Assembly: GCA_944321685.1 (NCBI GenBank)
Contig: CALUMH010000002.1
Coordinates: 95,646-159,645, forward strand
Direction of reading: 5' to 3'
Length of the DNA stretch: 64,000 nt
Source of the DNA: an uncultured Muribaculaceae bacterium
Lineage (GTDB): Bacteria; Bacteroidota; Bacteroidia; Bacteroidales; Muribaculaceae
Shown here: positions 1 to 7,861 of the stretch, piece by piece
Position numbering within the stretch: the first letter of the stretch is position 1
How the letters are laid out: the number at the start of each line of letters is the position of its first letter
Notes under the pieces: model-generated
Told to the model about the DNA's origin: nothing
Database searches by the model: none
The model's input: only the letters and a program-made list of their open reading frames with translations
Made by a program: the position numbers and the translations under genes

Positions 1-1176
1 GATGTCGGTTCCCGCAACTATGGTGGTAGAGTCTTTTTTCCCGACGGTGTCATTGGCTTGAGTGATGTTGTCGGGTTGGTCTCCGCCACTACGGGTACCT
101 GCCCAGTATGCGCCTGCTATGGCTGCTATCACACACAGTGCGGCTATCCCCCCGATGAGCCACTTTTTCTTGTCGCCCGGTTGTGAGGTGTGGTTATTGC
201 CACTGCCGCTGCTGCCACCATTGTTGCTATTATTGTTGTTGATGGGGGTGACACTTGCCGTGGTGCGCTGTTTCTTTACGGCACGTCCGGCTCCGCTCAT
301 TATTTGGCACAGTATGACGGTCACGTTGTCATACCAGTCGGCTCGTTCTGCGGCTTGCATCAGAGCTTCGCGGCAATTGGTCAATGTGTCGCAATTCGCG
401 GCAATCACATCTTCAATGGTGTCGCCTGGATAATAGTTGCCGTTCTCGTCGAGCGTCTTGCAGTCGCGTAACACACCGCTCAGGCCGTCGCTGCACAGCA
501 GTATTATATCGCCGTCGCACACGTTGAATTCGCGTGACTCGGGCCGTGCCGAGCCACCGGGATCGCCGAGGCTGCGTGTGACGATGTTCCCCTGCGGGTG
601 CTCGAAGGTATCTTCATAACGAATTACCCCTTGATTTACAAGTTCCTGGACATAGGAGTGGTCGCACGACAGCGGTTCGATGCCATTGAGCGGATTGTAG
701 CGGTAGGCACGGCTGTCTCCGCACCAGCTTATGGTCATTTGTCCGTCCACTATCCATGCAAGTATTATGGTCGAACCCATTCCCTCATGATCGGGACAGG
801 ATTTTGCATCTTCTTTTATGCGGCGGTCGGCTTCCTTGATGGTCTGTTCAAGGTATTGGCGGCGTTTGGTGGCATCTGCAGCCATCTTGGCATTTATTTT
901 TCCGGGGGCAAAAGCATCTTTTACAGTTTCTACTGCAATAGCCGAAGCCACTTCCCCGGCGTTCATGCCGCCCATCCCGTCGGCTACGGCCATCAGGCAG
1001 CCGCAATCCGACAGCGGTAATTCCGTGTCGGCCTGGCATCGTATAGGTGCGTCGTCGCTAAGGTCGTCGTCGAAGTAGAAGTTGTCTTCGTTGCCATTGA
1101 GCGGTGCCGCCGGGTTGAATTTCCCTGCTGCATCGGAATAGGCGACAATGCGGAAAGTTATATTTTTGCTGCTCAT
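1..1176 (-). CDS. PP2C-family Ser/Thr phosphatase with C-terminal membrane segment (3' end off window)
   Basis: Protein serine/threonine phosphatase that would reverse the action of the kinase encoded upstream in the same operon. The frame is open from an ATG at 1176 to the window edge (392 codons visible, C-terminus missing). PP2C metal-binding motifs are clear: MAVADGMGGMNAGE at residues 62-75, CGDSRAYRY at about 152-160 and LLCSDGLSGVL at about 226-236. The phosphatase domain ends near residue 290, followed by an Asn/Gly/Ser-rich linker and a hydrophobic stretch at about 339-359 (WLIGGIAALCVIAAIAGAYW), so the catalytic domain should be cytoplasmic and the rest periplasmic. It is the last visible gene of the minus-strand FHA/kinase operon and starts 3 bp after the stop of the preceding gene. 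What the distal periplasmic part contains cannot be seen. The family call is secure; the substrate is inferred from gene order. Confidence 0.93.
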   Translation of the reverse strand, partial: MSSKNITFRIVAYSDAAGKFNPAAPLNGNEDNFYFDDDLSDDAPIRCQADTELPLSDCGCLMAVADGMGGMNAGEVASAIAVETVKDAFAPGKINAKMAADATKRRQYLEQTIKEADRRIKEDAKSCPDHEGMGSTIILAWIVDGQMTISWCGDSRAYRYNPLNGIEPLSCDHSYVQELVNQGVIRYEDTFEHPQGNIVTRSLGDPGGSARPESREFNVCDGDIILLCSDGLSGVLRDCKTLDENGNYYPGDTIEDVIAANCDTLTNCREALMQAAERADWYDNVTVILCQIMSGAGRAVKKQRTTASVTPINNNNSNNGGSSGSGNNHTSQPGDKKKWLIGGIAALCVIAAIAGAYWAGTRSGGDQPDNITQANDTVGKKDSTTIVAGTDI

Positions 1177-1179
1177 GTG

Positions 1180-2052
1180 TTATTTCTTGTTTTTCTTTTT
1201 GTTCTTTTCGTCTTTATCGTCTTTGCTTGAGCCTGTGGGGGTGAGCTCGTCGCCCTTTGGCGCCTCTTTAATCTCTTCGTTCCGGCGTTTTGGGATGGCT
1301 ATTTTCCATGTTCCTTCTTCGCCCTGCATCATCACTCCACACAGGGTGAAAGTTATTTGCCCTATGCCGGTTTGTCGTGGCACGATGTATATGCCGCCCC
1401 ACACCTCGCCGGTTACCTGCGGAGTTTTGACTGTATATTCCGACGAGTCGGGCGAGAGAGCCAATTTGTGGCGATAGATGGTGTAGCTTACCGATGGCTG
1501 TGTCGATTGCGAGCCACAACTGTCGATGGGCTGCGGTGACACTACCCATGCCAGCCAGCCGTCGCATTCGTCACCGGTGGCACAGTCGGCCATGAAGCCG
1601 TTACCGCCGAACGTGGTACTGTCGGTAACCATGTACAGGCCGGGGGCTGACGGTTCTGCGCCGCGAATGTCACCGGCGAGGGTGGTCATTGCCGAGTCGG
1701 TGAGTTCGCGGTAACGTGTGGTGTAGAGTGCGGGGCGGTGGCTTTCGCGGTAGCGGTCGAAGTTGGGGTCATATTCCCACGGGCGCGCTGTGCAGTCTTG
1801 CACGAGCAGTCCTCCCGGCACTTTCACTGCTACCGAGTAGCTTTGTCCGAATTCATTGTTGCCATACCGGCCGAACAGTTGGTGCGACACCGTGTCTTCG
1901 AGTTGGTAGGCTTGTTCCACTATCACCATTCCGCCTGTGATGGCATCTTCCACCATTTCCTGGTTAGGCGATTGCAGCGAAAATCCTGCAAGTTGCGGCC
2001 AAAGTTGCAAAGGTGCCATGGCCAATAAGCATATTGTAATTATATTTTTCAT
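1180..2052 (-). CDS. Secreted protein of unknown function in the FHA/kinase operon
   Basis: 290 residues. The N-terminus (MKNIITICLLAMAPLQLWPQ) is a signal peptide without a lipobox, so export to the periplasm is likely. I do not recognise a domain. The middle contains Trp/Gly/Thr-rich segments of beta-type character and four or more cysteines (for example CATGDECDGW and SCGSQS) that could pair in the periplasm. The C-terminal 40 residues are charged and low-complexity, ending in a Lys-rich tail. It lies 11 bp downstream of the FHA-protease gene and 3 bp upstream of the PP2C gene, so it is almost certainly cotranscribed. A periplasmic partner or substrate of the protease encoded next door is possible but is only inference. 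Confidence 0.8.
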   Translation of the reverse strand: MKNIITICLLAMAPLQLWPQLAGFSLQSPNQEMVEDAITGGMVIVEQAYQLEDTVSHQLFGRYGNNEFGQSYSVAVKVPGGLLVQDCTARPWEYDPNFDRYRESHRPALYTTRYRELTDSAMTTLAGDIRGAEPSAPGLYMVTDSTTFGGNGFMADCATGDECDGWLAWVVSPQPIDSCGSQSTQPSVSYTIYRHKLALSPDSSEYTVKTPQVTGEVWGGIYIVPRQTGIGQITFTLCGVMMQGEEGTWKIAIPKRRNEEIKEAPKGDELTPTGSSKDDKDEKNKKKNKK

Positions 2053-2063
2053 AATTGATTATT

Positions 2064-3668
2064 TTATTGAATGTTGCAAATGGGAACAGCCCAATTATGC
2101 TCTTCTGTTCTGATGTCTCCGCGGGAAACTATGCCCACTACGGTTAATTTGCCTTCGCTGTTAACGGCAAAAATAGGCCCGCCTGAATTTCCATGGTCGG
2201 TTCCACGTGAATGGAGAATGCAGCCGTTACTTGCAAGTCCTTTCCGAGATGTTGTCAGTTTGGAAGGAATAGGTTCCACGTCTTCATTTCCGTCGAGGAC
2301 TCCGATTCCTTTCGGAAATCCCAAAGCGACTAAGTCTTGCATCGGCATAAGGTTGCGGCTTAGGTTGAAGTCGGCTTCTATTTGCCCGTGTTTTCCGTTT
2401 GTGTTTGTTGTATAGGCCCAATCGGTAGCCCACATTTTTTCATTCATTCCATCTACTGCCGGCCATGAGAACTGCCAGTTTACCGGGTTGCCGTTCTCGT
2501 CGGTTCCTATTTGTGCAATTTGGTCAAGGCTGTGGTTTATCACGAAGTCGTCGCTGGTGAATGTGAACTGGTTGCCCGACATCGTTGAGATGGCGACGAA
2601 ATAAGCTTTTATCTTTATGTTAGGGTTGGTTGAAGCAGCCCGTGTTACTGCCGATACCATGTCGTCGGCCACGGGTGATGTGTAAAGCCAACCTTCTATA
2701 CAGTGCCTTGCGGTGACAAACCTGCCGTCGTTAAGAAGGAAACCTGTTCCGCTCCAGCCATATGGTTGTTCTCCGTTCATAATTGTGTTCTCTTCGCCAT
2801 CAACTATGTAAACCACTTTGGCGGTCTGTAAGTAATATACGTCCTTACTTACGTTCTGCTCGGCGAGCAAGGCGTCAAATCCTTTTGATGTTCCGCCTAT
2901 CCTGCGCAATCTTTCTTCGGCAGCCCGAATTGCCCTGTTTTGTTCTTCTCGCAGTGCGGCAATTTCGGCTTCATGCTCCTGTTGCTGCCTTAGGTTTTCT
3001 TCCTCACGGGCAATGCTGTCTTGCCTGTTCTTTTCGACTTGTGCTTCCAGTTTGGTGTTGAAGTCGTTGATTAACGCTATGTTGTCGGTTCGGTATTGCG
3101 TTATCATGTTTTGTTGCTTTATCAGGAAATATCCTCCCACGCCGATGCACAGCACCAGCAGGCACGCCAGTGTGGTGATGGCTGTCTTGTAGGGGCGCAG
3201 TGCCTGCTTGCGGAACAGGTTGAGGCGCGACGTGAGTCCTATGCTCTTTACCAATCCCTTGTTGCCTTCTGGGACTATGAAGCCCATGCGAGGCCCGTTG
3301 GTGGAAAGTTGTATTTCATCGCCGTTCTGCAAGTACCATTCGGTTTCCACGCGGTGCCCGTTGAGGTAGGTCGAGTTGGTTTTTGACAGCTGCACCAGTT
3401 TCCAGTTGTCGCCGTCCTTGACAATGGCGGCATGGCGTCGGCTCACCGTGGTAAACGACTCATCGAAACGAACTTGGCAACTCGGGGCACGTCCGAGTTC
3501 TATTTGGTCAACTATTATCATTTGGTTTTCCCCGGCCTTGTGGTATTTTGATGAAACTTTGTGTTCCAGCACATAATACCTGCGTCCGCCGGCTCCCATA
3601 ACCGATTTCATGCCGGCTCCGATTGATCCTGCAAGCGATCTGCGATATTGCTGTGTCGTCTGTGCCAT
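2064..3668 (-). CDS. FHA domain - transmembrane - coiled coil - trypsin-like serine protease
   Basis: 534 residues with a clear modular layout. An FHA phosphothreonine-binding domain lies at about 30-132 (ELGRAPSCQV, TVSRRHAAIV, STYLNGHR). One membrane segment is at about 163-183 (ITTLACLLVLCIGVGGYFLI), a charged coiled coil at about 200-258, and a chymotrypsin-fold protease at about 280-534. Catalytic residues visible are His322 in VTARHCIEGW, a likely Asp416 in WATDWAYT, and Ser495 in DHGNSGGPIF. FHA domains read Thr phosphorylation and S1-type proteases cut proteins; with FHA N-terminal and protease C-terminal of a single TM, the sensor should sit in the cytoplasm and the protease in the periplasm. 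That topology, plus the kinase and phosphatase in the same operon, suggests phosphorylation-controlled periplasmic proteolysis (inference). Confidence 0.92.
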   Translation of the reverse strand: MAQTTQQYRRSLAGSIGAGMKSVMGAGGRRYYVLEHKVSSKYHKAGENQMIIVDQIELGRAPSCQVRFDESFTTVSRRHAAIVKDGDNWKLVQLSKTNSTYLNGHRVETEWYLQNGDEIQLSTNGPRMGFIVPEGNKGLVKSIGLTSRLNLFRKQALRPYKTAITTLACLLVLCIGVGGYFLIKQQNMITQYRTDNIALINDFNTKLEAQVEKNRQDSIAREEENLRQQQEHEAEIAALREEQNRAIRAAEERLRRIGGTSKGFDALLAEQNVSKDVYYLQTAKVVYIVDGEENTIMNGEQPYGWSGTGFLLNDGRFVTARHCIEGWLYTSPVADDMVSAVTRAASTNPNIKIKAYFVAISTMSGNQFTFTSDDFVINHSLDQIAQIGTDENGNPVNWQFSWPAVDGMNEKMWATDWAYTTNTNGKHGQIEADFNLSRNLMPMQDLVALGFPKGIGVLDGNEDVEPIPSKLTTSRKGLASNGCILHSRGTDHGNSGGPIFAVNSEGKLTVVGIVSRGDIRTEEHNWAVPICNIQ

Positions 3669-3691
3669 ATTAAAAGAATGTGTGTAATGTG

Positions 3692-4432
3692 TTATTTATA
3701 AAAACGGTTTATTAAATTATCAATCATGTAATTGCTCATTCGGGCAAACAGGCGGTCTTGCCGTCGGTGAGTGTAATGTATGCCCAACATGAGGAAAATG
3801 CTCAGGAACAGGGCCACCAGTGTGGTGTCGAAAGCGACCGCGAGCATACTTGTCATCTTGTTTATGCCCTCGGTGGTGCCTGCCTCGTTGGCATATCCAA
3901 GCGATGCGGCGATGCCTATCACTGTGCCTATGAAACCCACCGATGGTATAGCCCAAGCGCAGTAGCGTATGAATTCCTGTTCGCTCTCCATGTCGGAGGC
4001 ATATATCTTGACTTGAGCTTCAACTAATCCCAGCACTTCCGACGACGATTTGCTCAGCCGGTACTTGGTGCAGGCTTTTTTTATCAAGTCGGTGAGTAGG
4101 AATTTGCCGGAGTGTTCAAGTTGCTGCATATTCAGTTTTATGTTGTTCACGTCGTCGGGACTTAGCACCCAATTATCTTTTTCGGGCAGCAAGTGAGCCT
4201 CAAGCGAGTCATATTCGTGGGTTATCACACTGTTGGCATGGGCCACTTCAAGCATTCCGAAGAAAAAGAAGAAATAAGTAGCACCCTGTATAAGCCCCTC
4301 GGGCATGGTGCCGCCGAGCATGGTCAGCAGGCGTGACGGGTGTTCGTCGTCATTGGCCATGACGATTACAGTCATCAGTGCGAAAGCGAAAATTATGCTC
4401 AGCAGTATTCTTATATATCTGTTACTTGCCAT
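3692..4432 (-). CDS. MotA/TolQ/ExbB-family proton channel-like membrane protein
   Basis: 246 residues with four predicted membrane segments, at about 8-26, 47-64, 156-180 and 196-219. The long cytoplasmic region between TM2 and TM3 and the signature in TM3-TM4 (AIPSVGFIGTVIGIAASLG and MLAVAFDTTLVALFLSIF) fit the MotA/TolQ/ExbB channel fold. Family members form pentamers around two copies of a one-pass partner and use ion flow to do work in the envelope. The partner is the adjacent gene upstream (10 bp away). It is not linked to tonB, tol or flagellar genes; its neighbours are FHA, kinase, protease and phosphatase genes, so the usual MotA, TolQ or ExbB roles are unlikely. The family call is strong; coupling to protein phosphorylation is inference. 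Confidence 0.9.
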   Translation of the reverse strand: MASNRYIRILLSIIFAFALMTVIVMANDDEHPSRLLTMLGGTMPEGLIQGATYFFFFFGMLEVAHANSVITHEYDSLEAHLLPEKDNWVLSPDDVNNIKLNMQQLEHSGKFLLTDLIKKACTKYRLSKSSSEVLGLVEAQVKIYASDMESEQEFIRYCAWAIPSVGFIGTVIGIAASLGYANEAGTTEGINKMTSMLAVAFDTTLVALFLSIFLMLGIHYTHRRQDRLFARMSNYMIDNLINRFYK

Positions 4433-4442
4433 TTGTTGCTGT

Positions 4443-5342
4443 TTATTTTATTACACGGCCTGAGCCCCACAGGGGTTCGCGGTGCGAGATTATGTTAAAT
4501 CCCGAGTCGGACAGGCGGAAGGTGACGAAGCACTTGTTAGGCCCCTTGGAGATGGTGAACGGGTCGAGTTCGATTCTTCGCTCGTCGGGTTTGCCCGGGT
4601 GGAAAATAAGCACGCACGACACTGTGGCCGATTGCGCAATCGATGCCTCGTATATGTTGACCCACGCGGTGTATTCGCCCGGGTATATTTCGGGTACATA
4701 GAACAGCTCGAAGCGTTCCTCGTCGCCTGCACGGCGTTCCCTCACGTCCTCACCCAGAATGCCCCATTTTTTCGACGGGTACATTCTCCAGCACTGTTCG
4801 GGGTCGGGTTCGAAACGCTGTACACCGAGGTCAACATCGGCATCGATCTCCGACCATCGGCACAGGATGCCGAAACGTGCGAATACGCCCATCGTCTTCT
4901 CTACGGTGTTTGCCACCTTGCTGCGCTCGTTGGCTTCTTCAAGTTGTTGGCGCAATCCGGCCACTTCCTGCTTCAGCCTTTCCGATGCCGTGTTGGCATT
5001 TTCCAGTTCTTCGCGCAACCGTCGGTTTTCGTCGGCAGCCTCCCGAATGCCGTTTTCGAGTTCGGCAATGCGGTCGTTGAGTCGGTTTATGTCCTCCTTC
5101 AGCCCGTTAAGTTCGTTGCTCAGTTGCTCAAACACCTCTTGCGGCACACTGTTCTTGATTTTTTCTATTGCATCGTCGATGCTTGTGGTTATTTCCTGTA
5201 TTTCTTTTACCTTTTCCAGCAGTTCCACATCTTCTTTTGTCATCTTTGGAATTATTATGAACAAGATGATTACAGCTGCCAAGGCTCCCGAAAGCAGGTC
5301 GAGGAACGAAGTGCCGAATATGTTGATTTCCTGCCGTGCCAT
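4443..5342 (-). CDS. MotB/ExbD-like one-pass stator partner with long coiled coil and unknown C-terminal domain
   Basis: 299 residues from the ATG at 5342; a TTG four codons upstream (5354) overlaps the stop of the kinase gene and is the alternative start. The N-terminus FGTSFLDLLSGALAAVIILF is one membrane helix carrying Asp15 at its start, the position of the protonatable Asp in ExbD, TolR and MotB. A coiled coil rich in Glu, Leu and Asn fills about residues 37-147. The remaining 150 residues are rich in Trp, Cys and aromatic residues and look beta-rich, but I do not recognise them and see no OmpA-type peptidoglycan-binding motif. With the MotA-like gene next to it this should form a stator-like complex, with coil and C-terminal domain in the periplasm. 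The start choice and C-terminal function are uncertain. Confidence 0.82.
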   Translation of the reverse strand: MARQEINIFGTSFLDLLSGALAAVIILFIIIPKMTKEDVELLEKVKEIQEITTSIDDAIEKIKNSVPQEVFEQLSNELNGLKEDINRLNDRIAELENGIREAADENRRLREELENANTASERLKQEVAGLRQQLEEANERSKVANTVEKTMGVFARFGILCRWSEIDADVDLGVQRFEPDPEQCWRMYPSKKWGILGEDVRERRAGDEERFELFYVPEIYPGEYTAWVNIYEASIAQSATVSCVLIFHPGKPDERRIELDPFTISKGPNKCFVTFRLSDSGFNIISHREPLWGSGRVIK

Positions 5343-5350
5343 AATGTATT

Positions 5351-6724
5351 TCAAGCACCCTCCACACGCAGTTTCACATCGCCAATCGAGATTATGTCGC
5401 CCGGTTTTATGGCTGCGCCATATGTTCCCACTTCCTGCGAGTTGACATATGTGCCGTTAAGCGAATTTTTCCACTGCATTCGGTTGCGGCGGCTGCATGG
5501 AATGTTGCACCTGTCGCAAGGGAACAGGCTGTGTTGCCGCAGCCCGTACTCGCAGTTGCACCTGAACTGGCCGTCGCGCAGCACCCACACGTTGCCGCCA
5601 GGGTCTTTCTCGATGGTGCAGTGTTGCCGTGAGATGAAGCAGGTCTCGGTTTCTTCGATACTTATGGAGTTCCATGTGTCGGCCGAGGCCCGTCCTATGG
5701 TGATTATGGTGTTTCCGTCGGAAAACAGGCTGTTGAGTGCATAAGTGCGGCCAAGTTCCTCGCCTTGCATCACGCGCAACAGCAGTCCTGCCGATGCGTC
5801 GCGGTTGAACCGTGTGGCATCGGGCACAGGGTCGGGTATCGATGCGCCGGGATTGGGCATCAGTTTCAGCACATCGTCGATGGTTTGCAGCCGTTGCCTG
5901 AAGTCGGGTACAAGGCATCCCTCGATTACCGGCAGCCATTTTGCGCCGTCCGAACCCGACAGTCGCGCACGATCCCAATTGCCGCGTTGGACGTTGTTGA
6001 CATACCGCGGCACGTCGGCTTCCGATTCGAGTTGCCCGAATGGCAGATTTCCCGTAAGCAGCTGGTACATCATCACGCCGAACGAGAATATGTCGGTCGT
6101 CGGCAGCACCGTGGCATTGCCGCGCTTGGGGTTGACCTGTTCGGGCGGCATATATGCTATGGTACCGAAACGCTGTTGCGGTACTCCTGTCCATCCACGT
6201 TGTGTGAGGCGGTTGTTTTGGTCGCCCGAAATGCCGAAGTCGGTGAGCACTGCGTGTGAACTGTCGCGCAGCAGCACGTTTTCTGGTTTCAGGTCGCGGT
6301 GTACCTTGCCATTGGCGTGCAAGTCTCTTAGCCCAAGCAGCACCTGCCGTGCCATCAATGGCAGGTTCACTCGCGTCTGTTTGAGTGCGCTGTTGAGGTC
6401 GCCGCAAGGGCAATATTCCATCACGATATAAGAATTCCCCCTTACCATGCCTTTAGCCACCGAGTGTACGAGGTAGTCGCTGGGAATTTGTCCGGTTTCA
6501 TATTCCCGCTCGAAGCGCTTGAGCAGGTTTGGCCGTTCCGAGGCAATCACTTCCCACAGTTTCAGCAATTTCAGCGCGTAGGGCTTGCCGTTACTGTCGG
6601 TCACGCAGAACACTTGCCCGAAGGTTCCTTCGCCCAGGAACGATTTCACTTTCCACTTTTGGTCGATGTAATCGCCCGGAGTGAAGTGGCAGCGTTCGGC
6701 GACGCAAGTTTTCTCGTGGTTCAT
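5351..6724 (-). CDS. Ser/Thr protein kinase with C-terminal FHA domain carrying a cysteine cluster
   Basis: 457 residues. Eukaryotic-type kinase domain at about 24-285: Gly-loop GEGTFGQV (31-38), Lys52 in YALKLLK, catalytic loop VHRDLKPENV (141-150), DFG at 162-164 and APE-equivalent MPPEQ at 192-196. No membrane helix is visible, so it should be cytoplasmic. A second domain at about 320-457 is FHA-like (ITIGRASAD, FISRQHC, NSLNGTYVN, GDIISIGD). Between its strands lies an insertion with five cysteines at 389, 391, 403, 406 and 410, suggesting a bound zinc ion. Such kinases phosphorylate Ser/Thr on partners that FHA domains then bind; the operon offers three FHA proteins and a PP2C phosphatase. 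It starts 5 bp after the stop of the upstream gene, consistent with tight cotranscription. Confidence 0.94.
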   Translation of the reverse strand: MNHEKTCVAERCHFTPGDYIDQKWKVKSFLGEGTFGQVFCVTDSNGKPYALKLLKLWEVIASERPNLLKRFEREYETGQIPSDYLVHSVAKGMVRGNSYIVMEYCPCGDLNSALKQTRVNLPLMARQVLLGLRDLHANGKVHRDLKPENVLLRDSSHAVLTDFGISGDQNNRLTQRGWTGVPQQRFGTIAYMPPEQVNPKRGNATVLPTTDIFSFGVMMYQLLTGNLPFGQLESEADVPRYVNNVQRGNWDRARLSGSDGAKWLPVIEGCLVPDFRQRLQTIDDVLKLMPNPGASIPDPVPDATRFNRDASAGLLLRVMQGEELGRTYALNSLFSDGNTIITIGRASADTWNSISIEETETCFISRQHCTIEKDPGGNVWVLRDGQFRCNCEYGLRQHSLFPCDRCNIPCSRRNRMQWKNSLNGTYVNSQEVGTYGAAIKPGDIISIGDVKLRVEGA

Positions 6725-6729
6725 GTGTG

Positions 6730-7383
6730 TTACCCTTTTTTGAATTCAAACATACGGTTGCCCAGCACAATCACATCGCCGTCTTGCAGGCGCATTTTCC
6801 TGTCAACGCGTATCAGCGTGGTTTGCATCTCGCTACGGTTTTCGATGTACCATTCATCGCCTTCGCGTGTGATAACGGCTTGTACTTTCGATGTTATTGA
6901 ATTGTTGTTGCTGTCGGTGTTGGCACGGTTCAGCGTGATTTCATCGCCCGAGTAGCTTACCGGTTCGTAAGTGGCCTGTTCGGTTTGCCATGGAATGCGG
7001 CGCAACGAGCAGAACCCTTCGTTTTGCGGGGTACTCCATGGGTTGATTGTGCCGCCCACGTTGTTGCCTTGCCTGTGTGGTTGCGGCTGAAATTGCGGTT
7101 GCGGCCGTGCCTGCTTCAATGCATTTTGGCATCGTGGGCAGAAGTTCATGTTTGGGGTTATCGGGTAGCCGCATCGCGGGCACTGTCCTGGTTGGGAATT
7201 TGGTGACGGCGGAGTGGGGTTGCCCGGGAAGCCGTCATTAGGCTCGCGGATAGTAGATTTCAACTGCTCTTGGCTGTCGCGGTTTGGCGCACTGTCAATC
7301 ATCGACCCCTCAAGCGGAGCATTGCATTTGATGCAACGAGTTGCATTAGGCTCGTTGATCCATCCACAATTTTTGCATCGCAT
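6730..7383 (-). CDS. Double zinc-ribbon protein with degenerate FHA domain
   Basis: 217 residues from the ATG at 7383, which begins exactly at a zinc ribbon (MRCKNCGWINEPNATRCIKC); the open frame continues further upstream but without likely coding content. A second ribbon, CPRCGYPITPNMNFCPRC, lies at 68-85. A Pro/Gln-rich linker leads to a C-terminal FHA-like fold at about 145-217 (ITLNRANTD, SITSKVQAVI, LQDGDVIVLG). The usual phosphothreonine-contacting Arg is present in LNRAN, but the SxxH motif reads SKVQ, so phosphopeptide binding may be weakened. It is the first gene of the minus-strand operon, next to a divergent promoter region shared with the dcw cluster. It is probably a cytoplasmic scaffold or adaptor; its exact role is unknown. 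Confidence 0.85.
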   Translation of the reverse strand: MRCKNCGWINEPNATRCIKCNAPLEGSMIDSAPNRDSQEQLKSTIREPNDGFPGNPTPPSPNSQPGQCPRCGYPITPNMNFCPRCQNALKQARPQPQFQPQPHRQGNNVGGTINPWSTPQNEGFCSLRRIPWQTEQATYEPVSYSGDEITLNRANTDSNNNSITSKVQAVITREGDEWYIENRSEMQTTLIRVDRKMRLQDGDVIVLGNRMFEFKKG

Positions 7384-7461
7384 AATCAATAGTTCTGTTA
7401 AGGTGTTAATCAATATCATTTGCCGGTGCCGTTTGTTGTGGTGGCAATCGACCGGTTGATG

Positions 7462-7469
7462 CAAAAATA
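7462..7469 (-). promoter_or_regulatory. Candidate -7 box for the FHA/kinase operon
   Basis: On the minus strand the sequence reads TATTTTTG, a match to the Bacteroidota -7 consensus TAnnTTTG. It would place transcription start near 7455 and leave a leader of about 70 nt before the ATG at 7383. A clean -33 TTTG box at the usual distance is not visible, so this is only moderately supported. Confidence 0.45.
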
Positions 7470-7728
7470 TGAATAATTCTTGGAACAAGGAATAATATGG
7501 TTTAGAAATTGCATGGCGCAGCGCACATATTTTTTAAATATCTCCTTGATGTATGAATAAAATGCTACGATGTAAACTCTGGCTTCGGCGACGGTTTACA
7601 AATGCAAATGCCGGAGTCGCCGATTTGTTAAAAAAACAGTTGGCTCGTGTGCCGTTTATGTTGCACGACATGGATTTTTGCTTGTTGATAACTTTGTGTG
7701 TTAAAGGCAGAAAAAATGCGAATTTAAG

Positions 7729-7761
7729 TTTGTAAATTACGTGGATTATTTGCTAACTTTA
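7729..7761 (+). promoter_or_regulatory. Candidate promoter of the dcw cluster
   Basis: TTTG at 7729-7732, a 21-bp spacer and TAACTTTA at 7754-7761 approximate the Bacteroidota -33/-7 arrangement (TTTG, 19-21 bp, TAnnTTTG); the last base of the -7 box deviates. Transcription from about 7768 would give a leader of roughly 95 nt before rsmH. No other promoter of similar quality was seen before the cluster. Confidence 0.55.
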
Positions 7762-7861
7762 CAAGCGGAAAGGTGCGTGTCTCCATACCGGCTTTCGTGC
7801 TGCGCAGGCTGTGGTTGGGCTTCTTTCCAATGGTTTGTGTAATAATTGATTAAGCGTGGCG

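Larger units (their letters stand above)
7384..7861. other. Divergent intergenic region between the FHA/kinase operon and the dcw cluster
   Basis: About 480 bp without a convincing gene. It holds a minus-strand -7 box near 7462-7469, a plus-strand promoter at 7729-7761 and an inverted repeat at 7585-7592 / 7616-7623 (TCGGCGAC / GTCGCCGA). A 60-codon frame at 7553-7735 begins with ATG, but has atypical composition, overlaps the inverted repeat and looks fortuitous. The mraZ gene that commonly heads dcw clusters is not present here. Confidence 0.6.

Noticed and set aside
4482..5744. A 420-codon plus-strand frame opposite the MotB-like and kinase genes
   Set aside because: It is antisense to two well-supported genes, has composition of a mirrored frame and no domain.
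1..7383. Type VI secretion or Zorya defence as the identity of the kinase/FHA/MotA operon
   Set aside because: No Tss genes accompany it, and the MotB-like protein lacks the OmpA domain while no helicase or nuclease partner is present; similarity is limited to single families.
7553..7735. A 60-codon plus-strand frame before rsmH
   Set aside because: It spans a small inverted repeat and ends within the dcw promoter; no conserved features, and it is not mraZ.
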